From positions 5,804,001 to 5,868,000 of the forward strand of contig NZ_CP045740.1 in NCBI RefSeq assembly GCF_009650765.1: 64,000 nt of DNA, read 5' to 3'. Shown piece by piece: positions 27,001 through 34,713 of the stretch. The stretch comes from Streptomyces sp. SUK 48. Its GTDB lineage: Bacteria; Actinomycetota; Actinomycetes; Streptomycetales; Streptomycetaceae. The translations under genes were made by a program, and so were the position numbers. Positions within the stretch are counted from its first letter, which is position 1. Each line of letters starts with the position of its first letter. Below the pieces are notes generated by a model. It did not search any database. It was not told where the DNA came from and was given only the letters and a program-made list of their open reading frames with translations.

Positions 27001-27008
27001 AGGCGTAA
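24003..27008 (+). CDS. glnE: Bifunctional glutamine synthetase adenylyltransferase/deadenylyltransferase
   Basis: 1001 residues, the normal actinobacterial length. Two nucleotidyltransferase domains carry the signature GxGxxGGxExxxxSDxDxxF: GMGKCGGHELNYVSDVDVIF (about residue 202) and GMGRFGGHELGYGSDADVLF (about 720). They attach or remove AMP on a Tyr of GSI (GlnA) according to nitrogen state, and in Streptomyces interact with PII. GAGGGG lies ten bp before ATG 24003. The 3 prime end overlaps that of the convergent PAP2 gene by 19 bp. The glnA2 gene lies just upstream. Confidence 0.97.
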   Translation: MTPGRRSSTFTRLLRHGFTDATAAERLLDTPELSPVRDDPFLLEALGATADPDLALHGLVRLLEAQPAPNSHRELLDTLIAAKPLRDRLLGVLGASAALADHLARHPTDWQALVTYEPQDLHPGVTEFERGLEDATDPVALRVAYRRCLLSIAARDVCGTTDVAETAAELADLATATLRAALALAQAAAPEDTAACRLSVIGMGKCGGHELNYVSDVDVIFVAEATDGTDETKALRAATSLASHLMRICSETTVEGSIWPVDANLRPEGRNGPLVRTLSSHVAYYQRWAKTWEFQALLKARPVAGDENLGQEYLAALHPLVWQAADRDNFVADVQKMRRRVVDNIPAAEVDRELKLGPGGLRDVEFAVQLLQLVHGRTDPSLRSGSTLDALAALAAGGYVGREDAARLDEAYRFLRAMEHRIQLYRLRRTHLVPTAEEDLRRLGRSLGLRTDPVTELNREWKRHAGVVRRLHEKLFYRPLLDAVAQLAPGEARLKPEAARERLVALGYADPAAALRHLEALASGVTRKAAIQRTLLPVLLGWFADSADPDAGLLNFRKVSDALGKTPWYLRLLRDEGAAAENLARVLSAGRLAPDLLMRAPEAVALLGDGDGAASGLTPRGRTALEQEILAAVGRAENAEQGVTAARGVRRRELFRTAAADIVASYGTEATPVQADQGALVDLVGGAVSDLTAATLAGTLRAVVRAGWGDTLPTRFAIIGMGRFGGHELGYGSDADVLFVHEPQDGVAEQEATAAANKVVAEMRRLLQLPSADPPLLIDADLRPEGKSGPLVRTLKSYGAYYRRWSLVWESQALLRAEPFAGDAGLGRRFVELIDPLRYPARGLTEDSVREIRRLKARMESERLPRGADPRLHTKLGPGGLSDVEWTVQLLQLRHAHEIPGLRTTRTRAALAAAREAGLLGEEETATLDEAWVLATRVRNAVMLVRGRAGDTFPTQPRELAAVGRYLGYGEGHVGDMLDAYGRTTRKARTVMEELFYDDEA

Positions 27009-27868
27009 CCGGGCCGGGGGCCCGCACCCTCGCGCGCTCCCCGGGGCGACCCGTACGGCCCCGCCCCGTACCAGACCCGCGCCACCCCGAACCCGAAGGA
27101 GAGGCAGAGCACGCCCCCCACCGCGTCCAGCCAGAAATGGTTGGCCGTGGAGACGATGACGACCAGCGTCGCCACCGGGTACAGCAGCCCCAGCACCCGC
27201 ACCCACGGCACCGACGCCAGCGCGAAGATCGTCAGCCCGCACCACAGCGACCAGCCGATGTGCATGGACGGCATCGCCGCGTACTGGTTGGACATGTGCT
27301 TGAGGTCCCCGGAGGCCATCGAGCCCCAGGTGTGGTGCACCATCACCGTGTCCACGAAGAGCCCGCCCCGCATCAGGCGGGGCGGGGCGAGCGGGAACAG
27401 GTAGTAGCCGGCCAACGCGCCCCCGGTGGTGGCGAAGAGCGCGAGGCGCGCGGCCGCGTACCGGCCCGGGTGCCGGCGGTACAGCCACACCAGGACCCCG
27501 ACCGTCATGACGAAGTGCAGTGTGGCGTAGTAGTAGTTCATGCCGATGATCAGCCAAGACACGGAATTGACCGCGTGGTTGACGGACCGTTCGACATCGA
27601 TGCCCAGCGTCTGCTCCGCCCGCCAGATCCAGTCCGCGTTGCGCAGCGCCTCGCCCTTCTGCTCGGGCACCGCGTTGCGGATCAGCGAGTACAGCCAGTA
27701 ACTCACCGCGATCAGAAGGATCTCGAACCAGAGCCGGGGTCTGCGCGGCCGCCGCAGCCGGCCCAGCAGACCCCGCGCGCCGCCGCGGTCCCTGCCCGTG
27801 TCGGTCCGGGGACCGGCCGCCTCTTCGCGACCTTCCCACTGCGTCACGGTCGAGTCACTCATAGCCAT
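26990..27868 (-). CDS. PAP2-superfamily membrane phosphatase (inositolphosphotransferase-like)
   Basis: About 292 residues. After a basic N-terminus (RGLLGRLRRPRRPRLWFE) come about six membrane helices. The PAP2 motifs are NQYAAMPSMHIGWS (PSMH, acid/base His) and STANHFWLDAVGG (second His and Asp). Such enzymes dephosphorylate lipid or isoprenoid phosphates at the membrane outer face. The start is uncertain (ATG 27868 or 27862; no clear ribosome site). Convergent with glnE with a 19-bp overlap of coding ends. Lies 77 bp from the malR stop, same strand. Confidence 0.88.
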   Translation of the reverse strand: MAMSDSTVTQWEGREEAAGPRTDTGRDRGGARGLLGRLRRPRRPRLWFEILLIAVSYWLYSLIRNAVPEQKGEALRNADWIWRAEQTLGIDVERSVNHAVNSVSWLIIGMNYYYATLHFVMTVGVLVWLYRRHPGRYAAARLALFATTGGALAGYYLFPLAPPRLMRGGLFVDTVMVHHTWGSMASGDLKHMSNQYAAMPSMHIGWSLWCGLTIFALASVPWVRVLGLLYPVATLVVIVSTANHFWLDAVGGVLCLSFGFGVARVWYGAGPYGSPRGAREGAGPRPGYASSS

Positions 27869-27945
27869 CAAGTCTGCCAGAAAACGGCCTCAGTGCCCGA
27901 TCATCCCGGAGCCGGGCCCGCCCCGCATGTTCTGGCGGCGCCGCG

Positions 27946-28980
27946 CTACTGCGCGCGCAGCAGATGCGGCGCCGAGGCCGTGGACCCGCGCACCACCAGT
28001 TCCGGCATGAACACGAACTCGCTGTGCGGCGCGGGCGTACCGCCGATCTCCTCCAGGAGCGTGCGCACCGCCGCCTGTCCCATCGCCGGGACCGGCTTGC
28101 GGACCGTGGTGAGCGGCGGGTCGGTGAAGGCGATCAGCGGGGAGTCGTCGAAGCCGACCACGGACACGTCCCGCGGCACCTCCAGGCCCCGCTGCCGGGC
28201 GGCCCGTATGGCGCCGAGGGCCATCATGTCGCTGGCGCAGACCACCGCGGTGCAGTCCCGCTCGATCAGCGCCGTCGCGGCCGCCTGGCCGCCCTCCAGG
28301 GTGTACAGCGAGTGCTGCACCAGCTCGGTCTCCACCATCTCGGCGCCGAGCCCCAACTGGTCCTGCATCGCCCGCAGGAAGCCCTCGATCTTGCGCTGCA
28401 CGGGCACGAACCGCTTCGGGCCGAGCGCGAGCCCGATCCGGGTGTGGCCGAGCGAGACGAGGTGGGTCACCGCGAGCGTCATCGCGGCGCGGTCGTCGGG
28501 GGAGATGAACGGCGCCTGCACCCGCGGCGAGAACCCGTCCACCAGCACGAACGGCACGCCCTGCGCCCGCAGCCGCTCATAGCGCTGCATGTCGGCGGTG
28601 GTGTCGGCGTGCAGTCCGGAGACGTAGATGATGCCCGCGACCCCGCGGTCCACCAGCAACTCGGTCAGCTCGTCCTCGGTGGAGCCGCCCGGGGTCTGGG
28701 TGGCGAGCACCGGGGTGTAGCCCTGGCGGGTCAGCGCCTGGCCGATGACCTGCGCGAGGGCAGGGAATATCGGGTTCTCCAGCTCCGGCGTGATGAGCCC
28801 GACCAGACCCTCGCTGCGCTGCCGCAGCCGTACCGGCCGTTCGTAGCCGAGCACGTCGAGGGCGGCGAGCACGGACTGGCGGGTGGTGGCGGCGACGCCC
28901 GGCTTCCCGTTGAGGACCCGGCTGACGGTCGCTTCGCTCACCCCCGCCTGCGCTGCGATGTCGGCAAGCCGTGTGGTCAC
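27946..28980 (-). CDS. malR: MalR, LacI-family repressor of the maltose/maltodextrin regulon
   Basis: 344 residues from GTG 28980. N-terminal LacI helix-turn-helix: TRLADIAAQAGVSEATVSRV then LNGKPGVAATTRQ. The periplasmic-binding-like sensor domain follows (GLVGLITPELENPIFPALAQ, VVGFDDSPLIAFTDPPLTT). Sequence and position upstream of malEFG, divergent, match Streptomyces MalR, which is released by maltopentaose-type inducers and represses malEFG and amylase genes. The upstream frame stays open to 29073, so an earlier start cannot be excluded. Operators lie in the shared 324-bp region. Confidence 0.95.
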   Translation of the reverse strand: MTTRLADIAAQAGVSEATVSRVLNGKPGVAATTRQSVLAALDVLGYERPVRLRQRSEGLVGLITPELENPIFPALAQVIGQALTRQGYTPVLATQTPGGSTEDELTELLVDRGVAGIIYVSGLHADTTADMQRYERLRAQGVPFVLVDGFSPRVQAPFISPDDRAAMTLAVTHLVSLGHTRIGLALGPKRFVPVQRKIEGFLRAMQDQLGLGAEMVETELVQHSLYTLEGGQAAATALIERDCTAVVCASDMMALGAIRAARQRGLEVPRDVSVVGFDDSPLIAFTDPPLTTVRKPVPAMGQAAVRTLLEEIGGTPAPHSEFVFMPELVVRGSTASAPHLLRAQ

Positions 28981-29114
28981 GCCACTGGACTGTACCGGTC
29001 GTCTCTCGCCTTGCACACCGCCCGGGCGCCGGGTGCGCGCGGTCGTACGACCCCCTGCGGGTTGCTGCCTCATTGCGCTCCCTCGAGTTCGTCTGTGTTC
29101 GCCGGTGGCAAGAG

Positions 29115-29202
29115 CTTGCAGAGTCTTGCACAACTTCCTACGGTCCGCTGAGCGGTAACGACAGGGTAACCATCGTGTTCCCTTGCACTTTTTTTCTGCA
29201 AG
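29115..29202. promoter_or_regulatory. MalR operator region between malR and malE
   Basis: The 324-bp stretch 28981-29304 has no gene. It holds direct repeats CTTGCA at 29115-29120 and 29125-29130 (10-bp period, same helix face) and the inverted pair CTTGCA (29182-29187)/TGCAAG (29197-29202) around a T-run. The half-site CTTGCA recurs before the amylase gene. These are the expected MalR-binding and glucose-responsive sites; divergent promoters for malR and malE should overlap them. Confidence 0.7.
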
Positions 29203-29304
29203 GTCTTTCGCAACGCTTACATCGCTGTTACGTTCCCTGACGCCCGGCAGCCTCCTCCATCGGCGCAGTCGGCATCACACGGGCATAACCCTCAAGGAGA
29301 ACTC

Positions 29305-30576
29305 ATGCGGCGTGGCATAGCGGCCTCCGCGCTGGTGGCGTCCCTCGCCCTCGCGGCGACGGCCTGCGGCGGCGGGAGCAGCGACAGCAAGTCGGACGGG
29401 CCGGTGACCATCACCTGGTGGGACACCTCCAACGCCACGAATGAGGCACCGACCTACAAGACCCTTGTTCAGAAGTTCGAAGCTGCGAACAAGAACATCA
29501 AGGTCAAGTACGTCAACGTCCCCTTCGACCAGGCGCAGAACAAGTTCGACACCGCCGCGGGTGCCTCCGGCGCCCCGGACGTGCTGCGCTCCGAGGTCGG
29601 CTGGACCCCCGCCTTCGCCAAGAAGGGCTATTTCCTGCCGCTGGACGGCACCGAGGCCCTCGCCGACAAGGCCAAGTTCGAGCCGAACCTGATCAAGCAG
29701 GCGCAGTACCAGGGCAAGACCTACGGCGTGCCGCTGGTCACCGACACCCTGGCCCTGGTCTACAACAAGGCCCTGTTCAAGAAGGCCGGCATCACCACGC
29801 CGCCCAAGACCTGGGACGAGCTGAAGTCCGACGCGGCCAAGATCAAGGACAAGACCGGCCAGGACGGCTACTGGGGCTCCACCGCGGGCTACTACGGCCA
29901 GCCGTTCCTCTACGGCGAGGGCACCGACACCGTCGACGTCGCCGCCAAGAAGGTCACCGTCGACACGCCGGCCGCCAAGAAGGCGTACGCCACCTGGCTG
30001 AGCCTGTTCTCCGGCAAGGGTCTGCACAAGGCCGACATCACCGCCGACGCCTACGCCCACATCATGGACGCGTTCTCCGGCGGCAAGGTCGCGGCGATCA
30101 TCCAGGGCCCCTGGGAGAACACGAACATCTACAAGGGCAGCGCCTTCAAGGACAAGACCAACCTGGGCGTCGCGGTCGTCCCGGCCGGCTCCACCGGCAA
30201 GGCGGAGGCCCCGACCGGCGGCCACAACCTCGCGGTCTACGCCGGCTCCGACAAGGCGCACCAGGCGGCGGCCCTGACGTTCGTCAACTTCATGACGTCG
30301 GCCTCCTCCCAGGAGACCATCGCGCTGGGGAACGCCACCCTGCCGACGCGTACGGACGCCTACACCGCCAAGGTGACGGCCGACCCGGGCACCGCCGGCT
30401 TCCAGCGCGTGCTGTCCGCCGCCCAGCCCCGCCCGGCGCTGCCCGAGTACGGCTCGCTGTGGGCGCCGCTCGACACCGAGCTGCCGAAGATCGCCAGTGG
30501 CAAGGAGTCGCTGGACCAGGGCCTGAGCAACGCCGGTGCCGCCATCGGCAAGCTGGTCCCCGACTTCGGCAAGTAA
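29305..30576 (+). CDS. malE: Maltose/maltodextrin-binding lipoprotein of ABC transporter
   Basis: 423 residues. Lipoprotein signal: MRRGIAASALVASLALAATA then CGGG, with lipobox LAATAC. The mature solute-binding domain opens VTITWWDTSN and contains VPLVTDTLALVYNKALFKKA and the CUT1-type ending. It presents maltodextrins to the MalF/MalG permease outside the cell. AAGGAGA lies four bp before ATG 29305. First gene of malEFG, under MalR control. A very stable hairpin follows between malE and malF, probably setting higher malE levels. Confidence 0.96.
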   Translation: MRRGIAASALVASLALAATACGGGSSDSKSDGPVTITWWDTSNATNEAPTYKTLVQKFEAANKNIKVKYVNVPFDQAQNKFDTAAGASGAPDVLRSEVGWTPAFAKKGYFLPLDGTEALADKAKFEPNLIKQAQYQGKTYGVPLVTDTLALVYNKALFKKAGITTPPKTWDELKSDAAKIKDKTGQDGYWGSTAGYYGQPFLYGEGTDTVDVAAKKVTVDTPAAKKAYATWLSLFSGKGLHKADITADAYAHIMDAFSGGKVAAIIQGPWENTNIYKGSAFKDKTNLGVAVVPAGSTGKAEAPTGGHNLAVYAGSDKAHQAAALTFVNFMTSASSQETIALGNATLPTRTDAYTAKVTADPGTAGFQRVLSAAQPRPALPEYGSLWAPLDTELPKIASGKESLDQGLSNAGAAIGKLVPDFGK

Positions 30577-30583
30577 GCCCGGA

Positions 30584-30626
30584 TGGCCGCCGGCTGCCTC
30601 ACCCACGAGGAGGCAGCCGGCGGCCA
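30584..30626 (+). terminator. 17-bp perfect stem-loop between malE and malF
   Basis: TGGCCGCCGGCTGCCTC (30584-30600) pairs exactly with GAGGCAGCCGGCGGCCA (30610-30626), loop of nine bases. It starts seven bp after the malE stop and lies inside the operon. Such hairpins stabilise the upstream mRNA or attenuate transcription, giving excess binding protein over permease. Confidence 0.75.
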
Positions 30627-30672
30627 CCGCCCTGTGCCCGGCCATCCTTGAACCACTTGAAGGTGTCGAACC

Positions 30673-31677
30673 ATGACAGTCGCCATCGACCGCGCGACCG
30701 GCAAGAGCCGCGGTGACCGCGCGCCTCGGCCAGGGCTGGGGCAGCGCATCAAGAGCAGTCTTCAGAAATACTGGTACGCCTACGCGATGATCGCCCCGGT
30801 GGTCATCGTGCTCGCCGTGCTGGTCGGCTACCCGCTGGTGCGCGGCTTCTACATCACGCTGACCGACGCCAACAGCCTCAACTCGGCGCGCACCATCGGC
30901 GTCAACCACATCGCCGCGACCTACAAGTTCGTCGGTCTGGACAACTACAAGAACATCCTGTTCGGCCCGCTGTCGTACGACCGTTTCTGGTCCCATGTGA
31001 TCTGGACGGTCGTCTGGACGGTCGCGTGCGTCACCCTGCACTACACCTTCGGCCTCGGCCTCGCGATGATGCTCAACCAGAAGCTGCGCGGCCGCACCGT
31101 CTACCGGGTGCTGCTCGTCCTGCCGTGGGCCGTGCCCACCTTCGTCACCGTCTTCTCCTGGCGGATCATGCTCGCCGACTCCGGCGCGATCAACCAGATC
31201 CTGCACGCGCTGCACCTGCCGCAGCCGCAGTGGCTGGAGGACACCTTCTGGCAGCGCTTCGCCGCCATCATGGTCAACACCTGGTGCGGTGTGCCGTTCA
31301 TGATGCTCTCGCTGCTCGGCGGCCTTCAGTCCATCGACACCACCCTGTACGAGGCGGCGAAGATGGACGGCGCCACCTCCTGGCAGCGCTTCAGGCACGT
31401 CACCCTGCCCGGGCTGCGCTCGGTCAGCTCCACCGTCGTCCTGCTCGGCGTCATCTGGACCTTCAACCAGTTCGCCATCATTTTCCTGCTGTTCGGCCCG
31501 ACCAGCGCCCCGGACGCCCAGATCCTCGTCACCTGGGCCTACTACCTGGGCTTCGGCCAGCAGCCGCGCGACTTCGCGCAGTCCGCCGCCTACGGCGTGC
31601 TGCTGCTGTCGATCGTCACCGTCTTCACCTCCTTCTACTTCCGCTGGCTGAAGCGCAATGACCAGCTCGCCGTCTGA
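30673..31677 (+). CDS. malF: Maltose ABC transporter permease MalF
   Basis: 334 residues, six membrane helices from about residue 35. The cytoplasmic EAA loop reads YEAAKMDGATSWQRFRHVTL (about 228-247), which contacts the ATPase. It forms the membrane channel with MalG. AAGG lies upstream of ATG 30673, 97 bp after malE. The stop lies 20 bp before the chosen malG start. The N-terminal 30 residues are basic and cytoplasmic. Confidence 0.95.
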   Translation: MTVAIDRATGKSRGDRAPRPGLGQRIKSSLQKYWYAYAMIAPVVIVLAVLVGYPLVRGFYITLTDANSLNSARTIGVNHIAATYKFVGLDNYKNILFGPLSYDRFWSHVIWTVVWTVACVTLHYTFGLGLAMMLNQKLRGRTVYRVLLVLPWAVPTFVTVFSWRIMLADSGAINQILHALHLPQPQWLEDTFWQRFAAIMVNTWCGVPFMMLSLLGGLQSIDTTLYEAAKMDGATSWQRFRHVTLPGLRSVSSTVVLLGVIWTFNQFAIIFLLFGPTSAPDAQILVTWAYYLGFGQQPRDFAQSAAYGVLLLSIVTVFTSFYFRWLKRNDQLAV

Positions 31678-31696
31678 CGCCGCAGGAGCCGCCGCC

Positions 31697-32602
31697 ATGA
31701 GCACCACCACCCTCGAGAAGCGGGCCGGCGCACCGGCCCCCGCCGCGAAGCCCGCCGGGCGCGGCCGCCGGCCGGGCGAGCGCGGGCCCCTCGGCACCGT
31801 CCTGCTGCACGCCGGCCTCATGGTCGCGAGCCTCATCGCGCTGGCCCCGGTGGCCTGGCTGGTCTACCTCTCGCTCGGTCCGGACAAGAACGACTATCTG
31901 CACCCGGGCGGCATCGCCGGGAAGATGAGCTTCGCCAACTACAGCTTCGTGCTCCAGCACACGGAGTTCTTCAGCTGGTTCAAGTCCACGATGATCGTGG
32001 CCCTCGGCACCACCGTCGTCGGGGTGCTGCTCGCCGCGACCACCGGCTACGCCGTCTCCCGCATGCGCTTTCCCGGGCACAAGCAGCTGATGTGGGTCCT
32101 GCTGCTCACCCAGGCGTTCCCGATCGCCGTCCTGATCGTGCCGATGTACCAGATCTTCAGCGACCTGGGCCTCATCAACTCCTACTGGGCGCTGATCCTC
32201 GTCAACTGCACCACCGCGGTGCCGTACAGCGCCTGGCTGCTCAAGGGCTACTTCGACACGATCCCGATCGAGATCGACGAGGCGGGCCGGGTGGACGGGC
32301 TCACGCCGTTCGGCACCTTCTTCCGGCTGATCCTGCCGCTGGCCCGGCCGGGCCTGGCCGTCGCCGCGTTCTACAACTTCATCACCGCGGTCGCCGAGGT
32401 GGCCTTCGCGACCACCTTCATGCTGGACGACTCCAAGTACACCTTCTCCGTCGGCCTGCAGACCTTCGTCAGCGAGCACGACGCCGAGTGGAACTACATG
32501 GCCGCCACCGCGGTGCTGATCGCGATACCCGTGTCGGTGTTCTTCTACCTCGTGCAGAAGAACCTGGTCACCGGTCTCACCTCCGGCGGCACCAAGGGCT
32601 GA
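31697..32602 (+). CDS. malG: Maltose ABC transporter permease MalG
   Basis: 301 residues, six helices, EAA loop IEIDEAGRVDGLTPFGTFFR (about 196-215). Pairs with MalF. ATG 31697 is preferred (CAGGAG nine bp upstream); an in-frame ATG at 31658 would overlap the malF end. No ATP-binding-protein gene follows. In Streptomyces the shared ATPase MsiK, encoded elsewhere, is known to energise this transporter. A strong hairpin follows at 32646-32694. Confidence 0.95.
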   Translation: MSTTTLEKRAGAPAPAAKPAGRGRRPGERGPLGTVLLHAGLMVASLIALAPVAWLVYLSLGPDKNDYLHPGGIAGKMSFANYSFVLQHTEFFSWFKSTMIVALGTTVVGVLLAATTGYAVSRMRFPGHKQLMWVLLLTQAFPIAVLIVPMYQIFSDLGLINSYWALILVNCTTAVPYSAWLLKGYFDTIPIEIDEAGRVDGLTPFGTFFRLILPLARPGLAVAAFYNFITAVAEVAFATTFMLDDSKYTFSVGLQTFVSEHDAEWNYMAATAVLIAIPVSVFFYLVQKNLVTGLTSGGTKG

Positions 32603-32645
32603 CGCCCTCGGCGCGACGAGGCTCCCGCGTGCCTGACGCGCGGGT

Positions 32646-32694
32646 AGGCGGCCGCGGTGTCCTCCCCCAGCCCCCGCTGACACCGCGGCCGCCT
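32646..32694 (+). terminator. 16-bp stem-loop after malG
   Basis: AGGCGGCCGCGGTGTC (32646-32661) pairs perfectly with GACACCGCGGCCGCCT (32679-32694) across a 17-base loop. It lies 44 bp past the malG stop and 144 bp before the alpha-glucosidase start, so it should end malEFG or reduce read-through. Confidence 0.8.
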
Positions 32695-32838
32695 CGCATC
32701 CGTTCCCCCGGCCCGCCTCGCGGCCGCACGGCCCGCGTCCCCCACGCGACGCCGTGTCCCCACGCGTCCTCCCCGACTCCCGGCTTCGCTCGAGCCGGGC
32801 GGTGCCCCCTCCCGAACTCCGTCACCACCAAGGAAGCC

Positions 32839-34578
32839 ATGAGCCAGCAGCACACTGCCGCCCCGGCCACCGACTCCGCCACCGCCACCGTCGCCGGCCA
32901 CCGCCGCGACTGGTGGCGGGAGGCGGTCATCTACCAGGTCTACCCGCGCAGCTTCGCCGACAGCAACGGCGACGGCATGGGCGACCTGGAGGGCGTACGC
33001 TCCCACCTGCCGTACCTGCGCGACCTCGGCGTCGACGCGGTGTGGCTCAGCCCCTTCTACGCCTCCCCGCAGGCCGACGCCGGCTACGACGTCGCCGACT
33101 ACCGCGCGGTCGACCCGATGTTCGGCACCCTGCTGGACGCCGACGCGCTGATCCGCGAGGCCCACGGGCTCGGCCTGCGCATCATCGTGGACCTGGTGCC
33201 CAACCACTCCTCCGACCAGCACGAGTGGTTCAAGCGCGCCCTCGCCGAGGGCCCCGGCTCCCCGCTGCGGGAGCGCTACCACTTCCGCCCCGGCAAGGGC
33301 GCGGACGGCGAACTCCCGCCCAACGACTGGGAGTCCATCTTCGGCGGCCCGGCCTGGACCCGGGTCACCGAGCCCGACGGGACGCCGGGGGAGTGGTACC
33401 TGCACCTCTTCGCCCCCGAGCAGCCCGACCTCAACTGGGAACACCCGGCGGTCGGCGACGAGTTCCGCTCCATCCTGCGCTTCTGGCTGGACATGGGCGT
33501 GGACGGCTTCCGCATCGACGTGGCGCACGGCCTGGTCAAGGCCGAGGGCCTGCCCGACCTCGGCTCCGCCGAGCAGCTGAAGCTGCTGGGCAACGATGTC
33601 ATGCCGTTCTTCGACCAGGACGGCGTGCACGCCATCTACCGGCAGTGGCGCACGATCCTCGACGAGTACGCCAATAAAATGGAGCCCGAAGGGCCGTCGT
33701 CAGAAGGGCGGCGGCGGGAGACGGGTGGGCGGATCTTCGTCGCCGAGGCATGGACCCCGACCGTCGAGCGCACCGCCAACTACGTCCGTCCGGACGAGCT
33801 GCACCAGGCGTTCAACTTCCAGTACCTGTCGACGGCCTGGGACGCGGCCGAACTGCGGGCGGTCATCGACTCCACGCTGGAGGCGATGCGCCCGGTCGGC
33901 GCCCCCGCCACCTGGGTGCTGTCCAACCACGACGTCACCCGGCACGCCACCCGCTTCGCCAACCCGGCGGGCCTCGGCACCCAGATCCGCACGGCCGGCG
34001 ACCGCGGACTCGGCCTGCGCCGGGCCCGCGCCGCGACCCTGCTGATGCTGGCGCTGCCCGGCTCGGCCTACCTCTACCAGGGCGAGGAACTGGGCCTGCC
34101 GGACGTCGTGGACCTGCCCGACGAGGTGCGCCAGGACCCGGCGTACTTCCGCGGCGCGGGCCAGGACGGCTTCCGCGACGGCTGCCGGGTGCCGATCCCG
34201 TGGACCCGCACGGGCGCGTCGTACGGCTTCGGCGACGGCGGCAGCTGGCTCCCGCAGCCGGCGAGCTGGGGCGAGCTGAGCGTCGAGGCGCAGACCGGGA
34301 CGGTGGGCTCCACCCTGGAGCTGTACCGCGCCGCCCTCGCCGCCCGCCGCGCCCAGCCCGACCTGGGCGCCGGGGACACGCTGGAGTGGCTGCGCGCCCC
34401 GGAGGGCGTCCTGGCCTTCCGCCGGGGCGAGTTCGTGTGCGTCGCCAACACCACGGGCGAGTCGGTGACGACCCCGGCGTACGGCCGGGTGCTGCTGGCG
34501 AGCGGTGAGGTGGCCGAGACCGGTGGCGAGGCGAAGGTGCCCGCCGACACCACGGTGTGGTGGACCGCGGCGGTCTGA
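32839..34578 (+). CDS. Alpha-glucosidase (GH13, intracellular maltodextrin hydrolase)
   Basis: 579 residues, no signal peptide. GH13 motifs: DLVPNHSS (I), GFRIDVAHG with the nucleophile Asp (about 227), FVAEAWT acid Glu (about 303), and VLSNHDVTRH transition-state Asp (about 365). It releases glucose from imported maltodextrins. AAGGAAG lies just before ATG 32839. An extra segment, NKMEPEGPSSEGRRRETGG at about 279-297, interrupts the usual DEYA...GRIFVAEAW joint and uses unusual A/T-ending codons. Last member of the mal unit; known in S. coelicolor as the aglA-type gene after malG (recalled). Confidence 0.93.
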   Translation: MSQQHTAAPATDSATATVAGHRRDWWREAVIYQVYPRSFADSNGDGMGDLEGVRSHLPYLRDLGVDAVWLSPFYASPQADAGYDVADYRAVDPMFGTLLDADALIREAHGLGLRIIVDLVPNHSSDQHEWFKRALAEGPGSPLRERYHFRPGKGADGELPPNDWESIFGGPAWTRVTEPDGTPGEWYLHLFAPEQPDLNWEHPAVGDEFRSILRFWLDMGVDGFRIDVAHGLVKAEGLPDLGSAEQLKLLGNDVMPFFDQDGVHAIYRQWRTILDEYANKMEPEGPSSEGRRRETGGRIFVAEAWTPTVERTANYVRPDELHQAFNFQYLSTAWDAAELRAVIDSTLEAMRPVGAPATWVLSNHDVTRHATRFANPAGLGTQIRTAGDRGLGLRRARAATLLMLALPGSAYLYQGEELGLPDVVDLPDEVRQDPAYFRGAGQDGFRDGCRVPIPWTRTGASYGFGDGGSWLPQPASWGELSVEAQTGTVGSTLELYRAALAARRAQPDLGAGDTLEWLRAPEGVLAFRRGEFVCVANTTGESVTTPAYGRVLLASGEVAETGGEAKVPADTTVWWTAAV

Positions 34579-34614
34579 CACCCCGTGTGAAATTTCTTGC
34601 ATCAACTTCTCTAC

Positions 34615-34642
34615 GGCCCGCTGCCTTTTCCGGCAGCGGGCC
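34615..34642 (+). terminator. Rho-independent terminator after the alpha-glucosidase
   Basis: GGCCCGCTGCC (34615-34625), loop TTTTCC, GGCAGCGGGCC (34632-34642) is a perfect 11-bp stem followed by TTTAA, an unusually canonical terminator for this genome. Confidence 0.9.
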
Positions 34643-34660
34643 TTTAACATCTGCGTCACC

Positions 34661-34681
34661 GCAAGGTTTCTGAAACTTTGC
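34661..34681. promoter_or_regulatory. MalR-like operator upstream of the alpha-amylase
   Basis: GCAAGGTTTC-T-GAAACTTTGC is a near-perfect 21-bp dyad (one mismatch per arm), ending 33 bp before the amylase ATG. A CTTGCA half-site lies upstream at 34596-34601. The dyad contains GCAAG/CTTTGC, related to the CTTGCA sites before malE, so repression by MalR is likely. Confidence 0.7.
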
Positions 34682-34713
34682 AGAAAGTACCTTCAGCGAC
34701 GAAGGAACCCCAC

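Noticed and set aside
31658..31696. Earlier ATG start for malG
   Set aside because: It would overlap the malF end and has a poorer ribosome site than ATG 31697.
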